Positions 13,811-22,800 of a stretch of 33,396 bases of DNA are shown one piece after another. The notes below the pieces were generated by a model that saw nothing but the letters and a program-made list of their open reading frames with translations, did no database searches and was not told the DNA's origin. Position numbers and translations under genes: made by a program. The stretch is from Saccharothrix sp. ALI-22-I. Lineage in GTDB: Bacteria; Actinomycetota; Actinomycetes; Mycobacteriales; Pseudonocardiaceae. The stretch spans positions 1 through 33,396 of the forward strand of contig NZ_MTQP01000024.1 of the NCBI RefSeq assembly GCF_001984175.1, in the 5' to 3' direction. Each line of letters begins with the position of its first letter. Position 1 is the stretch's first letter.

Positions 13811-14397
13811 GCCCGCCGCACCACGTCCAGGTAGGCGCAGCTGTTGATCAGCAATACCCGAAGGTCCCCCACCAGGTCCTCCCACAGCTCGTCGCCGCCG
13901 CGCGGCTCGTCCAGCCGCACGGCCACCTCGGCACGGGCGGCGTGCACGTGCCACAGGCTCGGCGCGACCGGACCCCACTGCCACAGCTCGTGGCTGCCCG
14001 TGTCCAGCACCGCGACCGGTGGCAGACCGGGGATGCCGACACCGTGCCGGTCGGGGTCGGCGGCGGTGTTGCCGGAGCCGACCAGCAGAGCCTCCAGCCG
14101 GTACCTCCCGGCGAACCCGGGGACGTCGCCCTCGCCCACCAGCGCCAGCACTCCCGCCGCGGCCAGCCGCTCGACCGCGCCGGTGGGGTCGGCCAGTCCG
14201 GCCTCCTCGGCCAGCGACACGGCGTCCGCGGCGGTCCACGCGCCGCGCCCGACCCGGCCGGAGCCGTGCGACAGGACCCACACGCCGAACTCGTCCTCGG
14301 TCAGCTCGTGCACGTCGCGGCCCACGCGCACGCCGTGCGTCCCTTCCGGGTGCCGTTCGCCCGCGTAGTGGCCGACGGGGAACACCAGCGGGCTCAC
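13807..14397 (-). CDS. Type VII locus protein of unknown function, paralogue A
   Basis: A soluble 196-residue protein with no signal peptide or membrane segment. It begins SPLVFPVGHYAGERH and contains VGRDVHELTEDEFGVW, a winged-helix-like middle (DAVSLAEEAGLADPTGAVER), a turn LLVGSGNTAADPDRHGVGIPG, and a C-terminal ELWQWGPVAPSLWHVHAAR. The gene downstream of it is the kinase (4-base overlap) and the one upstream encodes a clear paralogue (4-base overlap), so the three are co-translated. Start GTG 14397 lies within the upstream stop. The matching features (VGxDVxELxxxxF, GNTA, WQWxxxxPxLW) mark a tandem duplication. A role as cytosolic partners of the kinase or of secretion substrates is conceivable; nothing in the sequence proves it. 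Confidence 0.8.
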   Translation of the reverse strand: MSPLVFPVGHYAGERHPEGTHGVRVGRDVHELTEDEFGVWVLSHGSGRVGRGAWTAADAVSLAEEAGLADPTGAVERLAAAGVLALVGEGDVPGFAGRYRLEALLVGSGNTAADPDRHGVGIPGLPPVAVLDTGSHELWQWGPVAPSLWHVHAARAEVAVRLDEPRGGDELWEDLVGDLRVLLINSCAYLDVVRRA

Positions 14398-14954
14398 CGG
14401 TCCACCTCGATCCGCACGTCCACGCACGCCACCCCGGCCGACAGCATCCGGTGCAGCGCACCCAGCACGCCTGCGAGCACGAGTTCCGGGTCGATCCGGT
14501 CCGGGTCGGTCGCCCCGGCCTCCGACGCGACCCGCACCGACTCCAGGCAGGCACTCCACAGGTCCGGTGACAGGTGCGCCCACTGCCACACGTCGTACAG
14601 CGGGCCGGACATCACCACCAGCGGCTGGTGGAGCAGGCCCACCGAGTACAGCCAGGGCTGCTCGGCGGTGTTGCCCAGGCCGAGGACCAGCGGCAGCAGC
14701 CGGTGCCCGGTGGCGAACCCGACCGCGTCGCCCGGCGCCACCTCGGCGAGTACGCCGGCGCGCAGCAGGCCCTCGGCGCCGCCGACCGGGCCGTCGGGGT
14801 CGTGCGCCTGCCGCCACCGCGCGAAATCGGCGTCGTCCAGCTCCACGACGTCGGCTCCGACCCGGATCTGCCGCACGTGCGCGGCGAACCCGGCATCCGG
14901 GTGGAACGCGCCGAGGTCGTGTCCGATCGGCACCGCCAGCACATCGCCGCCCAC
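14394..14954 (-). CDS. Type VII locus protein of unknown function, paralogue B
   Basis: A 186-residue soluble protein, first of the three-gene minus-strand operon. GTG 14954 is preceded at 8 bases by a perfect AGGAGG. It begins DVLAVPIGHDLGAFH, continues IRVGADVVELDDADFARWRQ, then LVLGLGNTAEQPWLYSVGLL, DVWQWAHLSPDLWSACLESV and an acidic end. It aligns along its length with the product of 13807-14397. Both keep the Gly-Asn-Thr-Ala turn and the Trp-Gln-Trp motif, so they probably bind similar partners, perhaps each other. Divergent from eccD with a 148-base gap containing the CGGCA-N6-TGCCG dyad. Family unknown to me. Confidence 0.8.
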   Translation of the reverse strand: MGGDVLAVPIGHDLGAFHPDAGFAAHVRQIRVGADVVELDDADFARWRQAHDPDGPVGGAEGLLRAGVLAEVAPGDAVGFATGHRLLPLVLGLGNTAEQPWLYSVGLLHQPLVVMSGPLYDVWQWAHLSPDLWSACLESVRVASEAGATDPDRIDPELVLAGVLGALHRMLSAGVACVDVRIEVDR

Positions 14955-15054
14955 CGCGCCACCTCCTGGGGTGTGTCCGCTAGCTGCCGGGTGCGTTCCC
15001 CGGTCGGTCCAGTGCGGCCATCGTAGGAGCGCACCACCGCCCCGATCCGGTGCT

Positions 15055-15070
15055 CGGCAGGTTGCTGCCG
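15055..15070. promoter_or_regulatory. Dyad CGGCAGGTTGCTGCCG in the kinase operon/eccD intergenic region
   Basis: CGGCA and TGCCG half-sites are separated by 6 bases, 32 bases before the eccD start and 100 bases before the divergent GTG 14954. It differs at 3 of 16 positions from the dyad at 23842-23857 in the eccC/WXG100 intergenic region. A shared operator of the type VII locus is possible. Confidence 0.45.
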
Positions 15071-15102
15071 GGGCCGGCCCAGTGAGGAGTCGAGGACGTC
15101 CC

Positions 15103-16476
15103 ATGAACATCACCGGTCTGGTCCGGGTGACCGTGGCGGCACCCAACCGGCGGATCGACCTGGCCCTGCCCGAGCGGACCCCGCTCGCCGAACTCCTGCC
15201 CGGCCTGCTGCGGCACGCCGGCGACCACCTCGCCGACCAGGCCGCCCGTGCGGGCGGCTGGCTGCTGCGCCGCGCTGACGGCGAACCCCTCGACGCGGCG
15301 CGCACCCTGGCGGCGCACCGGGTCCTCGACGGCGAGGTGCTGCACCTGGTGCACGCCCGCACCGACTGGCCCGAGCTGGAGTACGACGACGTGGTGGACG
15401 CCATCGCGGCGGGCTCGGCCCGCGCGGGCGCGACCTGGGAGCCGCGGCACACCCGGTGGGGTGGCCTCGCGTTCGGCGCCGCAGCGGCCCTGCTCGGCCT
15501 GGTGGCCGTGCTGCGCGCCGGGCCGCCGTGGTCGGGCGCCGCGCCGGCGGCGACGGCCGCGGCCGCGGTGCTGCTGGTCGTCGGGATAGTGCTGGCCAGG
15601 GCGGCGGGTGACGCGGGCGCGGGCGCGCTGGTGGCGTTGGTCGCGCTGCCGTTCGCCTTCGTCGGCGGCGCCCTGTTGCCCGGGGGCGACCTGGAGCTGT
15701 CCGACCTCGGCCCGGCGCACCTGCTGGCCGGGTCGACGGCATTGGCCGCGGCCGGCGTGGTGGCGCTGCTCGGCGTGGTCGACCGGGCCGCGCTGTTCGC
15801 CTGCGCGGCGACCGCTGGACTCCTCGGCGTCCTCGGTGCGTGGCCCGCCACCGCGGGCGCCCTGGCCGGTCACGAGGCCGCAGCCGTGCTGGCGGGTGCG
15901 GGGCTGGTGTTCTCGCCGCTGCTCGCGCCGCTGGCGATGCGGCTGGCGCGCGTGCCCATGCCGGTGCTCCCGCGCGGTGCCGGCGACCTGCTGAGCGACC
16001 TTCCCCAGCCACCGCGATCGGCGGTGTACGCCACGGTGGTACGGGCGGACGCGCTGCTGACCGGGATGCTCACCGGGGTCGTGCTCGCGGTGGTGCCGTG
16101 CCTGGTGCTGCTGGTGCGCGACGGCGGCACGTCCGGGCTGGTGCTGGTGGCCGTGCTGGCGGTCGGCCTCCTGTTGCGCGCCAGGCTGTACCCGGTGGTG
16201 CGGCACCGGGCGCCGCTGCTCGCGGCGGGTGGCTTCGGCGCGGCGGCGTTGGCGCTGGGACCGCTGATGGCGCAGCCCCCGGCGGTGATCGCGTCCGTCC
16301 TGCTGGTGGTGGGCGGCTCGGCCGCGGCGGCGGGGCTGCTGCACGCCAAGCGCGCGGCCGGGCCGTTCCTCGGGCGGGCCGCGCAGGTGCTGGAGGTCCT
16401 GGTCGTGCTGGCCGTCGTGCCGACCGCGTGCGCGGTGCTCGGCCTCTACGGCTACCTGCGCGGACTGGGGGGCTGA
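15103..16476 (+). CDS. eccD: Type VII secretion integral membrane protein EccD
   Basis: EccD forms the inner-membrane core of the ESX translocon. The 457-residue product has the two-part EccD layout: a cytosolic ubiquitin-like domain (residues about 1-85: NITGLVRVTVAAPNRRIDLA, ending in GEVLHLVHA) and, from about residue 120, roughly eleven hydrophobic helices to the C-terminus (GLYGYLRGLGG). Length is normal for the family. ATG 15103 has GAGGA about 7 bases upstream; longer upstream frames are open only by chance. It is followed 3 bases later by eccB, its partner in the core complex. Divergent from the kinase operon. Confidence 0.93.
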   Translation: MNITGLVRVTVAAPNRRIDLALPERTPLAELLPGLLRHAGDHLADQAARAGGWLLRRADGEPLDAARTLAAHRVLDGEVLHLVHARTDWPELEYDDVVDAIAAGSARAGATWEPRHTRWGGLAFGAAAALLGLVAVLRAGPPWSGAAPAATAAAAVLLVVGIVLARAAGDAGAGALVALVALPFAFVGGALLPGGDLELSDLGPAHLLAGSTALAAAGVVALLGVVDRAALFACAATAGLLGVLGAWPATAGALAGHEAAAVLAGAGLVFSPLLAPLAMRLARVPMPVLPRGAGDLLSDLPQPPRSAVYATVVRADALLTGMLTGVVLAVVPCLVLLVRDGGTSGLVLVAVLAVGLLLRARLYPVVRHRAPLLAAGGFGAAALALGPLMAQPPAVIASVLLVVGGSAAAAGLLHAKRAAGPFLGRAAQVLEVLVVLAVVPTACAVLGLYGYLRGLGG

Positions 16477-16479
16477 GCC

Positions 16480-17898
16480 GTGGCGACCAAACGCGACCAG
16501 TTGCACGCCCAGCAGTTCCTCGGCCGGCGCGTCGTGTCGGCGCTGGTGACCCGCGAGACAGACCCGGAGCAGCCACCGTTCCGCGATCCGGGGCGTGCGG
16601 CGCTGGCGGGCATCGCGGTGGCGGTGCTGGCCCTCGCCGCGTTCGGCGTCTACGGGCTGATCGTGCCGGGCGGCGCCAACGCCTGGCGCGACGGCCGATC
16701 CGTCCTGGTGGAGAAGGAGACCGGCACCCGGTACGTCTACCTCGACGGCAGGCTGCACCCGGTGGCCAACTACGCGTCGGCGCTGTTCGCGCTCGGCACG
16801 CACGCCGACGTCCGCACCGTGTCGCGCGAGTCGCTGGTCGGCGTGCCGCGCGGACCGCGCATCGGGATACCCGACGCACCGGACGCGCTGCCCGGTCGGG
16901 ACCGGGTGCTCGACGGCGGCTGGACGCTGTGCTCCCGGCTTGTTGCCGGGCCGACCGGCGAGACCGCGCCCGAATCGGTGGTGCTGGTCGGTCGGGAGCC
17001 CGACGGCGGCAGCCCGCTGGCCGACCGGGCGCTGCTGCTGGCCGCGCCCGACAGCGGTGACCGGTACCTGGTGAGCGGCGGTCACCGGCACCGGGTCGCC
17101 GAGGCCGACGCGGTGCCGGTGGGGCTCGCGCTGCGCTCCGCGGCACCGTTGCGGGTCAGCCCGGCCCTGGTCGACGCGCTGCCCGCGGGACGGCAGGTCG
17201 CGCCCTTGCCGGTGCCGGACGCGGGTGCGCCGTCGAAGGCCGTGCCCGGCCGCGACGACCTGCGGGTGGGGCAGCTGGCGGTGGTGCAGACCTCCGACGG
17301 CGGTGTGCGGCACCACCTCGTGGAAGCCGACCGGCTGCGGCCGATCAGCGCGCTGCAGTACGACGTCCAGCGGGCCTTCAAGCCCACGGCCGCCGCTTAC
17401 GGCGGGCGCGAGCCGGTGGGCGTCCCCCTGGGGCTGATCGCCGCGGGGGAGGCAACCGTGGCGCCGGTGGCCGCGGCGGAGGACGGCGACCCGCCCGCGG
17501 TGCGGCCGGAGTTCGCCACCGGTGGCGCCGAGTCGGTGGTGTGCCTGGTGTTCGACCCGGGCGCCCGGGTGCCCCGGGTCGTGGTGGACCCCGTGCTGCC
17601 GCGGCCGGACCCGCTGACCGCCACCCGCGGCCGCACCGACGGCGGCGCCGCGCTGGCCGACCGGGTGGTCGTGCCCGCCGGGTGGGTCGCGCTGGTCGAG
17701 GCCGTCGCCGGCCCGGAGGCGCCCGCGGGCACCGTGCTGGTGGTGACCGACCAGGGCCGCGCCCACCCGCTGGCCGATCGGGCAGGCATCGAGGTCCTCG
17801 GGTACGCCGGTGCCCGACCGGTGCGGTTGCCCGCGGGCCTGGTGGCCCGCGTGCCGGTGGGCAGCAGCCTGGGGCACGAGGCCGCGCTGGCCCGCTGA
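16480..17898 (+). CDS. eccB: Type VII secretion protein EccB
   Basis: EccB is the translocon component with a short cytosolic N-terminus, one transmembrane helix and a large extracytoplasmic domain. The N-terminal ATKRDQLHAQQFLGRRVVSALV is diagnostic, the helix spans about residues 42-64 (ALAGIAVAVLALAAFGVYGL), and the rest (472 residues in all) carries repeated blocks such as YVYLDGRLHPVANYASALF and LVSGGHRHRV. Start is GTG 16480, 3 bases after the eccD stop, so the two are co-translated. Only one Cys pair remains recognisable in the outer domain (LCSRLV and VVCLVF). The gene converges on the EspB/PPE-like gene with a strong terminator between. Confidence 0.94.
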   Translation: MATKRDQLHAQQFLGRRVVSALVTRETDPEQPPFRDPGRAALAGIAVAVLALAAFGVYGLIVPGGANAWRDGRSVLVEKETGTRYVYLDGRLHPVANYASALFALGTHADVRTVSRESLVGVPRGPRIGIPDAPDALPGRDRVLDGGWTLCSRLVAGPTGETAPESVVLVGREPDGGSPLADRALLLAAPDSGDRYLVSGGHRHRVAEADAVPVGLALRSAAPLRVSPALVDALPAGRQVAPLPVPDAGAPSKAVPGRDDLRVGQLAVVQTSDGGVRHHLVEADRLRPISALQYDVQRAFKPTAAAYGGREPVGVPLGLIAAGEATVAPVAAAEDGDPPAVRPEFATGGAESVVCLVFDPGARVPRVVVDPVLPRPDPLTATRGRTDGGAALADRVVVPAGWVALVEAVAGPEAPAGTVLVVTDQGRAHPLADRAGIEVLGYAGARPVRLPAGLVARVPVGSSLGHEAALAR

Positions 17899-17911
17899 CC
17901 CCCGCGGACGA

Positions 17912-17951
17912 GGAGAAAGCCCCGGGTCCTGGTGGACCCGGGGCTTTCTCC
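17912..17951. terminator. Bidirectional terminator, perfect 18-bp stem
   Basis: GGAGAAAGCCCCGGGTCC and GGACCCGGGGCTTTCTCC pair perfectly around a TGGT loop. The stem lies between the convergent eccB stop and the stop of the gene at 17962. GAAAG on one arm and CTTTC on the other give a short U-rich tail in both directions. Confidence 0.9.
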
Positions 17952-17961
17952 GTCGTGCCGG

Positions 17962-19407
17962 TCAGCGGGCGGGACGGCGATGCACCCGCGCTTCGCCGAC
18001 CACCGGGGCCGCCGGTTCCTCGACCTGCCACAGGTCCTCGGCCGGGACGTGCGGCGCGGGCGCCGCCTCCGGTGCCCGCCTGGGCGCCGTCGTGAACCGT
18101 GCCGCCGGGTCGGCCGCCGCCCGGCCGCGCAGCAGCGCGGGCACCCCCGGCGTCGGGTTCGGCCCGCGACCGCGGCCCACCGGCTGGTGCCTGGACGTGC
18201 CCGGCCCGGGGCGCCCGCCGCCGCCGGTCGCGCCGGCCATCGGGGGAGCCATCGGCGGCACGGCGCCCGCACCCGCCGGGGTGCTCCCCGGCGGCACCGC
18301 CCGCGCGGCGTCGGCGGGCGCGGTCGGGGCCTGCCCGGCCGTGGGCGTCGCCGCGGGCTGGACCGGTTGCGCCGCTTGCGGGATCGCCCACGCGGCGGGC
18401 GGGGCCACCAGGCCCGGCAGTCCACCCGCGCGGGCGGCGACACCGCTGCTCCCGACACCGCTGGTGCCGACGCCGCCGCGCGGGGCGGCAACCGCGCCCG
18501 GCAGCACGGGCGGGGGTGTGGTGAGCGGCGGCAGTGTCGTGTCCGGCGCGGCGATCGGCGGGATCACGGGTGGCAGGGTGCTGCCCGGCAGCGTCGGCAG
18601 CGTCGGCGCACCGCCTCGGCCCGACAGCGTCGGCCCACCCCCACTCCCGCCCGCGCCCGCGGCGGCTCCGCCGGGGGCCGTGGCACCGGGTGCCGGCCCA
18701 CCCGCAGACCCACCTGCGGGCGCGGCACCGGCGGGTGTGGCGCCCGCCGGCGCACCCGGGTCCGCGAGGGGAGCCGCGGCCGTCTCCGACGCGGCGGACG
18801 GACCGCCGGTGGGCGCAGCGGTCGGGGCCCCGCCCGGTCCACCCGGTGCCGCGGGCCCGGCCAGCGGGCCCGCCCACGGCAGGCCGTTCGACGCGCCGCG
18901 GAACAGGTCCTCGGCCGTCTTGTACGCCCTGACCACGTCGTAGATCGCCGTGACGCCCTTGACCCGCAGGGCTTCCATGTCCCTCTTCAGGGCTGCGATC
19001 AGGGGCAGTGTCGACCCGTCGGGCGAGTTGGCTGCGCTCAGGGCGTCCAACTGGCGCTTGAGCTCCTCCCACTCCTTCAGGGCGTCGTGGATCGTCTGGT
19101 GCGCCGTACGGACCTGGGCGGCCGTTTCGCCCAGCTTGGTGGTGACGCCCGAGCCCTGGATGGTGTCCCTCCAGCTCCGGATCGCCTGCCCGCTCTCCTC
19201 GGCGCGGCCGATCAGCGTCGTGCCCGCCGCGTCGGGCCAGGCCCGGTCGAGGTCGCCCGTCCGCTCGGTCAGCGACTTCAGCGCGGTGTCGAGCGTGGAT
19301 ATCGCATTCGTCCACCGCTGTGCCGACTGCTGGAACCCGTCGGCGTGGGCCACCTCCGCGTCGATGATCGCCGCCAGCTGCGGCAGCTCCATGCCCTGGT
19401 AGTTCAT
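17962..19407 (-). CDS. EspB/PPE-like type VII secreted protein with Pro/Ala-rich tail
   Basis: A 481-residue protein in two parts. Residues 1-170 are helical: RWTNAISTLDTALKSL, then DRAWPDAAGTTLIGRAEESG, a Trp57-centred turn like that of WXG100/PPE proteins. The helical part ends in YKTAE (Tyr162-Glu166), which fits the YxxxD/E export signal. Residues about 175-480 are low-complexity Gly/Pro/Ala/Thr, ending with EDLWQVEEPAAPVVGE. This layout matches EspB-like and PPE-like substrates thought to act at or beyond the cell envelope. ATG 19407 shares one base with the previous stop (TGATG), so translation is coupled to the small upstream gene. Likely a substrate or accessory of the EccC encoded upstream. 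Confidence 0.8.
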   Translation of the reverse strand: MNYQGMELPQLAAIIDAEVAHADGFQQSAQRWTNAISTLDTALKSLTERTGDLDRAWPDAAGTTLIGRAEESGQAIRSWRDTIQGSGVTTKLGETAAQVRTAHQTIHDALKEWEELKRQLDALSAANSPDGSTLPLIAALKRDMEALRVKGVTAIYDVVRAYKTAEDLFRGASNGLPWAGPLAGPAAPGGPGGAPTAAPTGGPSAASETAAAPLADPGAPAGATPAGAAPAGGSAGGPAPGATAPGGAAAGAGGSGGGPTLSGRGGAPTLPTLPGSTLPPVIPPIAAPDTTLPPLTTPPPVLPGAVAAPRGGVGTSGVGSSGVAARAGGLPGLVAPPAAWAIPQAAQPVQPAATPTAGQAPTAPADAARAVPPGSTPAGAGAVPPMAPPMAGATGGGGRPGPGTSRHQPVGRGRGPNPTPGVPALLRGRAAADPAARFTTAPRRAPEAAPAPHVPAEDLWQVEEPAAPVVGEARVHRRPAR

Positions 19408-19745
19408 CAGCCCCACCGCCCCCGCCAGGAGTCCGCGATGTCGCGGGGTCCTTGGTTCGCCGCCTGCGCCAGCACCGCCGCGCCCTGCGCGTCGGCGGAC
19501 TCGTACCTGGCCGCGCAGGCGTCGGCGATCGCGGTGTACGCCTGGAACCCCGTGACGACGTCGGTCACGAACCGCACCAGGTGCTCGACCGCGGTCTGCT
19601 CGACCGCTCGCAGCGACCCGCACTCCACCAGCCCACCCCCGCACTGCCCGGGCACCGGTTGGTTCACCGCGCCGGGATCCGGGCCGGTGAGGTTGAAGTC
19701 GTGCATCGCGTCGGTCCTGCCCTTGAGGCCGTCCTCAGCAGCCAT
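19407..19745 (-). CDS. Small type VII-associated protein with YxxxD motif
   Basis: A 112-residue protein with an extended N-terminus (GPDPGAVNQPVPGQCGGG) and two helices, ELVRFVTDVVTGFQAYTAI-like and a C-terminal one containing YESAD (Tyr81-Asp85), the general export motif of ESX partners. It resembles PE/EspC-type partners that pair with a PPE/EspB-type protein, and the next gene is just such a protein, overlapping by one base. A GAGGAGGGG ribosome binding site lies 3 bases before ATG 19745. The pair probably forms a heterodimer for recognition by EccC. Confidence 0.74.
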   Translation of the reverse strand: MAAEDGLKGRTDAMHDFNLTGPDPGAVNQPVPGQCGGGLVECGSLRAVEQTAVEHLVRFVTDVVTGFQAYTAIADACAARYESADAQGAAVLAQAANQGPRDIADSWRGRWG

Positions 19746-19780
19746 GTCCCCTCCTCGTGATGTTCCCCGGACGACAACGG

Positions 19781-19815
19781 GTCGCCGCGCGCCGCCGGGG
19801 TCGGCGCGCGGCGAC
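19781..19815 (-). terminator. Hairpin downstream of eccC
   Basis: GTCGCCGCGCGCC and GGCGCGCGGCGAC form a perfect 13-bp stem with a 9-base loop, 11 bases after the eccC stop and before the small YxxxD gene. There is no T-run. It may lower rather than stop read-through into the two downstream substrate genes. Confidence 0.6.
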
Positions 19816-19825
19816 CGGCCGCCGG

Positions 19826-22800
19826 CTACTCGGCCGGCGGCAGCCAGGCCAGCTGCACCAGCCCTCCGGGTTCGCGCCTGCTGATCAGGCGGCCCCGACC
19901 GGGCGGCAGCTGCTGCGCCTTCACCCCGCCCAGCAGCGGGCCCTCGTCCCGGTCACCGGACAGCAGCAGGCCGGGGGTGCCGACGTCGCGCATCCGGGCG
20001 AGGAACCGCTCGTACAGCGCCCGCGCCGCGCCGCCGGTGCGGCGTGTCACCACCACGTGCAGGCCGATGTCGCCGGCCTGCGCGAGGTGGTCGACCAGCG
20101 GCAGCAGCGGGTTGGTGGAACCGCCTGCGACGAGGTCGTAGTCGTCGACCAGGACGAACAGCTCCGGCCCCTGCCACCAACTGCGCTTGCGCAGCTGCTC
20201 GGGCGTCACCCCCGGTCCGGGCAGCCGTTCGAGCATGGCGTCGGCCGCCTCGGTCATCAGGTTCCCGGTGCTGGTCAGGTCGGTGCCGTAGCCGATGACG
20301 TGCTCGGTGGTCACCTCGCTCAGCAGGCTCCGCCGGTGGTCGACGATGATCAGCCGGGCCTCGGCGGGCGTGCGGTTGGCGGTGATCCGGTGCGCGAGCA
20401 GCCGCAGGAACGAGGTCTTGCCCGAGTCGGAGTCGCCCAGCAGCAGCAGGTGCGGGTCGGCGGCGAAGTCCAGGCGCACCGGCGACAGGTCGTGCTCGGC
20501 GACGCCGACGGAGAACCGCAGCCCCTCGTCGGCGGACGGCAGGGACGTGTGCGGCAGGTGGTCGGGCAGCAGCCGCACGGCGGGCGCCCGCTCACCCGGC
20601 CACGCCGCGGCGACCGCGTCCACCAGCGCGGTCAACCCGGCGGTGAGGTCGTCTGCGGAGCGCACGCCGTCGATGCGGGGGAGCGCGACCAGCGCCTGGT
20701 GCCTGCTGGTCACCACGCCGCGCCCAGGGGCGTTCTCCGGCACGCTCGACGCGCTCGCCCGGTCCACCGCGGTGTCGATCGGATCGCCCAGCCGCAGCTC
20801 CAGCTTGCTGCCGAACAAGTCGCGCAGCGCGGGCCGCAGGTCCAGCCAGCGCGAGCAGGTGACCACCACGTGCACGCCGTAGGCCAGCCCGCGGCCCGCG
20901 ATGGCGGTGATCACGTCCTCCAGGTCCTCGAACTCCTTGCGCAGCGTCTGCCAGCCGTCCACGACCAGGAACACGTCGCCGTGCGGGTCGTCGGTGATCT
21001 GCCCGGCGGCGCGGCGCGCGCGGTGGTCGGCCATGCCGTCGACGCCGAGCGCGGCGAACCGGCGCTCCCGCTCGGCCAGCAGGCTCGCGACCTCGGCCAC
21101 GGTGCGCCGCACCGCGCCGGTGTCCTGCCTGGCCGCGACCCCGCCCACGTGCGGCAGGCCGCGCAGCGCGGCCAGCGCGCCGCCGCCGAAGTCCAGGCAG
21201 TAGAACTGCACCTCCCACGGTGAGTGGGTGAGCGCCAGGCTCGTGACGAGGGTGCGCAGGGCGGTGCTCTTGCCGGTGCGCGGCGCGCCCATCACCACCG
21301 CGTGCCCGGCGGCGGCGGACAGGTCCAGCACCAGCGGGTCGCGGCGCTGCTCCAGCGGCCGGTCCAGCTCGCCGACCACCGCGTGCAGCGGCTTCCCGCC
21401 GGGCGCGCGCAGGCCGTGCACCGGGTCGGCGACCGGCGTGCCGAGCAGCTGGTCCAAGGTCACGGGCTCGGCCAACGGCGGCAGCCACACCTGGTGCGCG
21501 GGCGTGCCGCGCCCGGCCAACCGGTCGACCAGGATGTCCAGCAGGCTCTCGCCGACCGCCTCGTCCGGGTCGTCCGCGACCTCGTCCGGCTCGGCCTCCT
21601 CCACCACCGGCGGCGCCACGTAGGCCGTGGAGTACTCCGCCAGGCCGTCCGCCTCCTGCTCGCCGGGTCCGCTCGCGCCCACCTCGACCGGCCGGTGCAC
21701 GCCGGAGACGTAGGCCGATCGGAACCGGGCCATCGGCTCGGTGGCGAACTTGAGGAACCCGTGGCCCGGTGCGCGCGGCAGGCGGTGCGCGTCGGGCACG
21801 CCGAGCACCGCCCGGCTCTCCACGTCGGAGAACGTGCGCAGGCCGATCCGGTACGACAGCTGCGTGTCGAGCCCGCGCAGCCTGCCCTCCTCCAGCCGCT
21901 GGCTGGCGAGCAGCAGGTGCACCCCGAGCGCCCGGCCGATCCGTCCGATCTGGACGAACACGTCGATGAAGTCGGGCCGCGCGGAGAGCAGTTCGCTGAA
22001 CTCGTCGCACACCACCAACAGCGTCGGCACCTCGGGCAGCGGCGCACCCGCCGCGCGCGCTTTCTCGTAGTCGCGCAACGAGGAGAAGTCACCCGCGGCG
22101 CGCAGCAGCTCCTGGCGGCGGATCAGCTCGCCGTTGAGCGCGTCGGTCATCCGGTCCACCAGCGGCAGCTCGTCGGCCAGGTTGGTGATCACCGCGCTGG
22201 TGTGCGGCAGCCGGTCGAGGCGGGCGAACGTCGCGCCGCCCTTGAAGTCGACCAGCGCGAAGTTGAGCGAGTTCGGCGGGTGCGTCACGGCCAGCGCCAG
22301 CACCAGCGTGCGCAGCAGCTCGCTCTTGCCCGAGCCCGTCGCGCCGATCAGCAGCCCGTGCGGTCCCATGCCGTCCTGCGCGGACTCCTTGAGGTCCAGC
22401 TCGACCGGCGTGCCGTCCGGCCGGATGCCGAACCGCACCCGGAGCCGGTCCCGGCTCGGCCGCGGCACCCACGTGTCGGCCGGGTCGAACGCGTAGGGGT
22501 CGCCCAGGTCCAGCAGGTCCGCCAGCCCCAGCTCGGCGCTCATCGGCTGCTCGCCCCGCACGCCCCCGGTCAGCCGCAGCGGCGCCAGCTGCCGGGCCAG
22601 CGCCTCGGCGGCGACCGCGGGCAGGGCGTCGGCGACACCCAGCTCGGCGTCGTCGTCAGTGGTCCGGCTCCTCAGCGCGCCGTCCGCGCCGACCTCCAGC
22701 ACCAGCACCGACCGGTCCGGCATCCAGGGGGACCCGCCGGTGAGGTCCAGCACGGTGACGCCCTCGACGCCGCCCTCGGTCATCAGGTGGTCCGAGCCGG

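Noticed and set aside
14980..17877. Minus-strand open frame of 965 codons
   Set aside because: Antisense to eccD and eccB; composition is low-complexity Arg/His/Gly.
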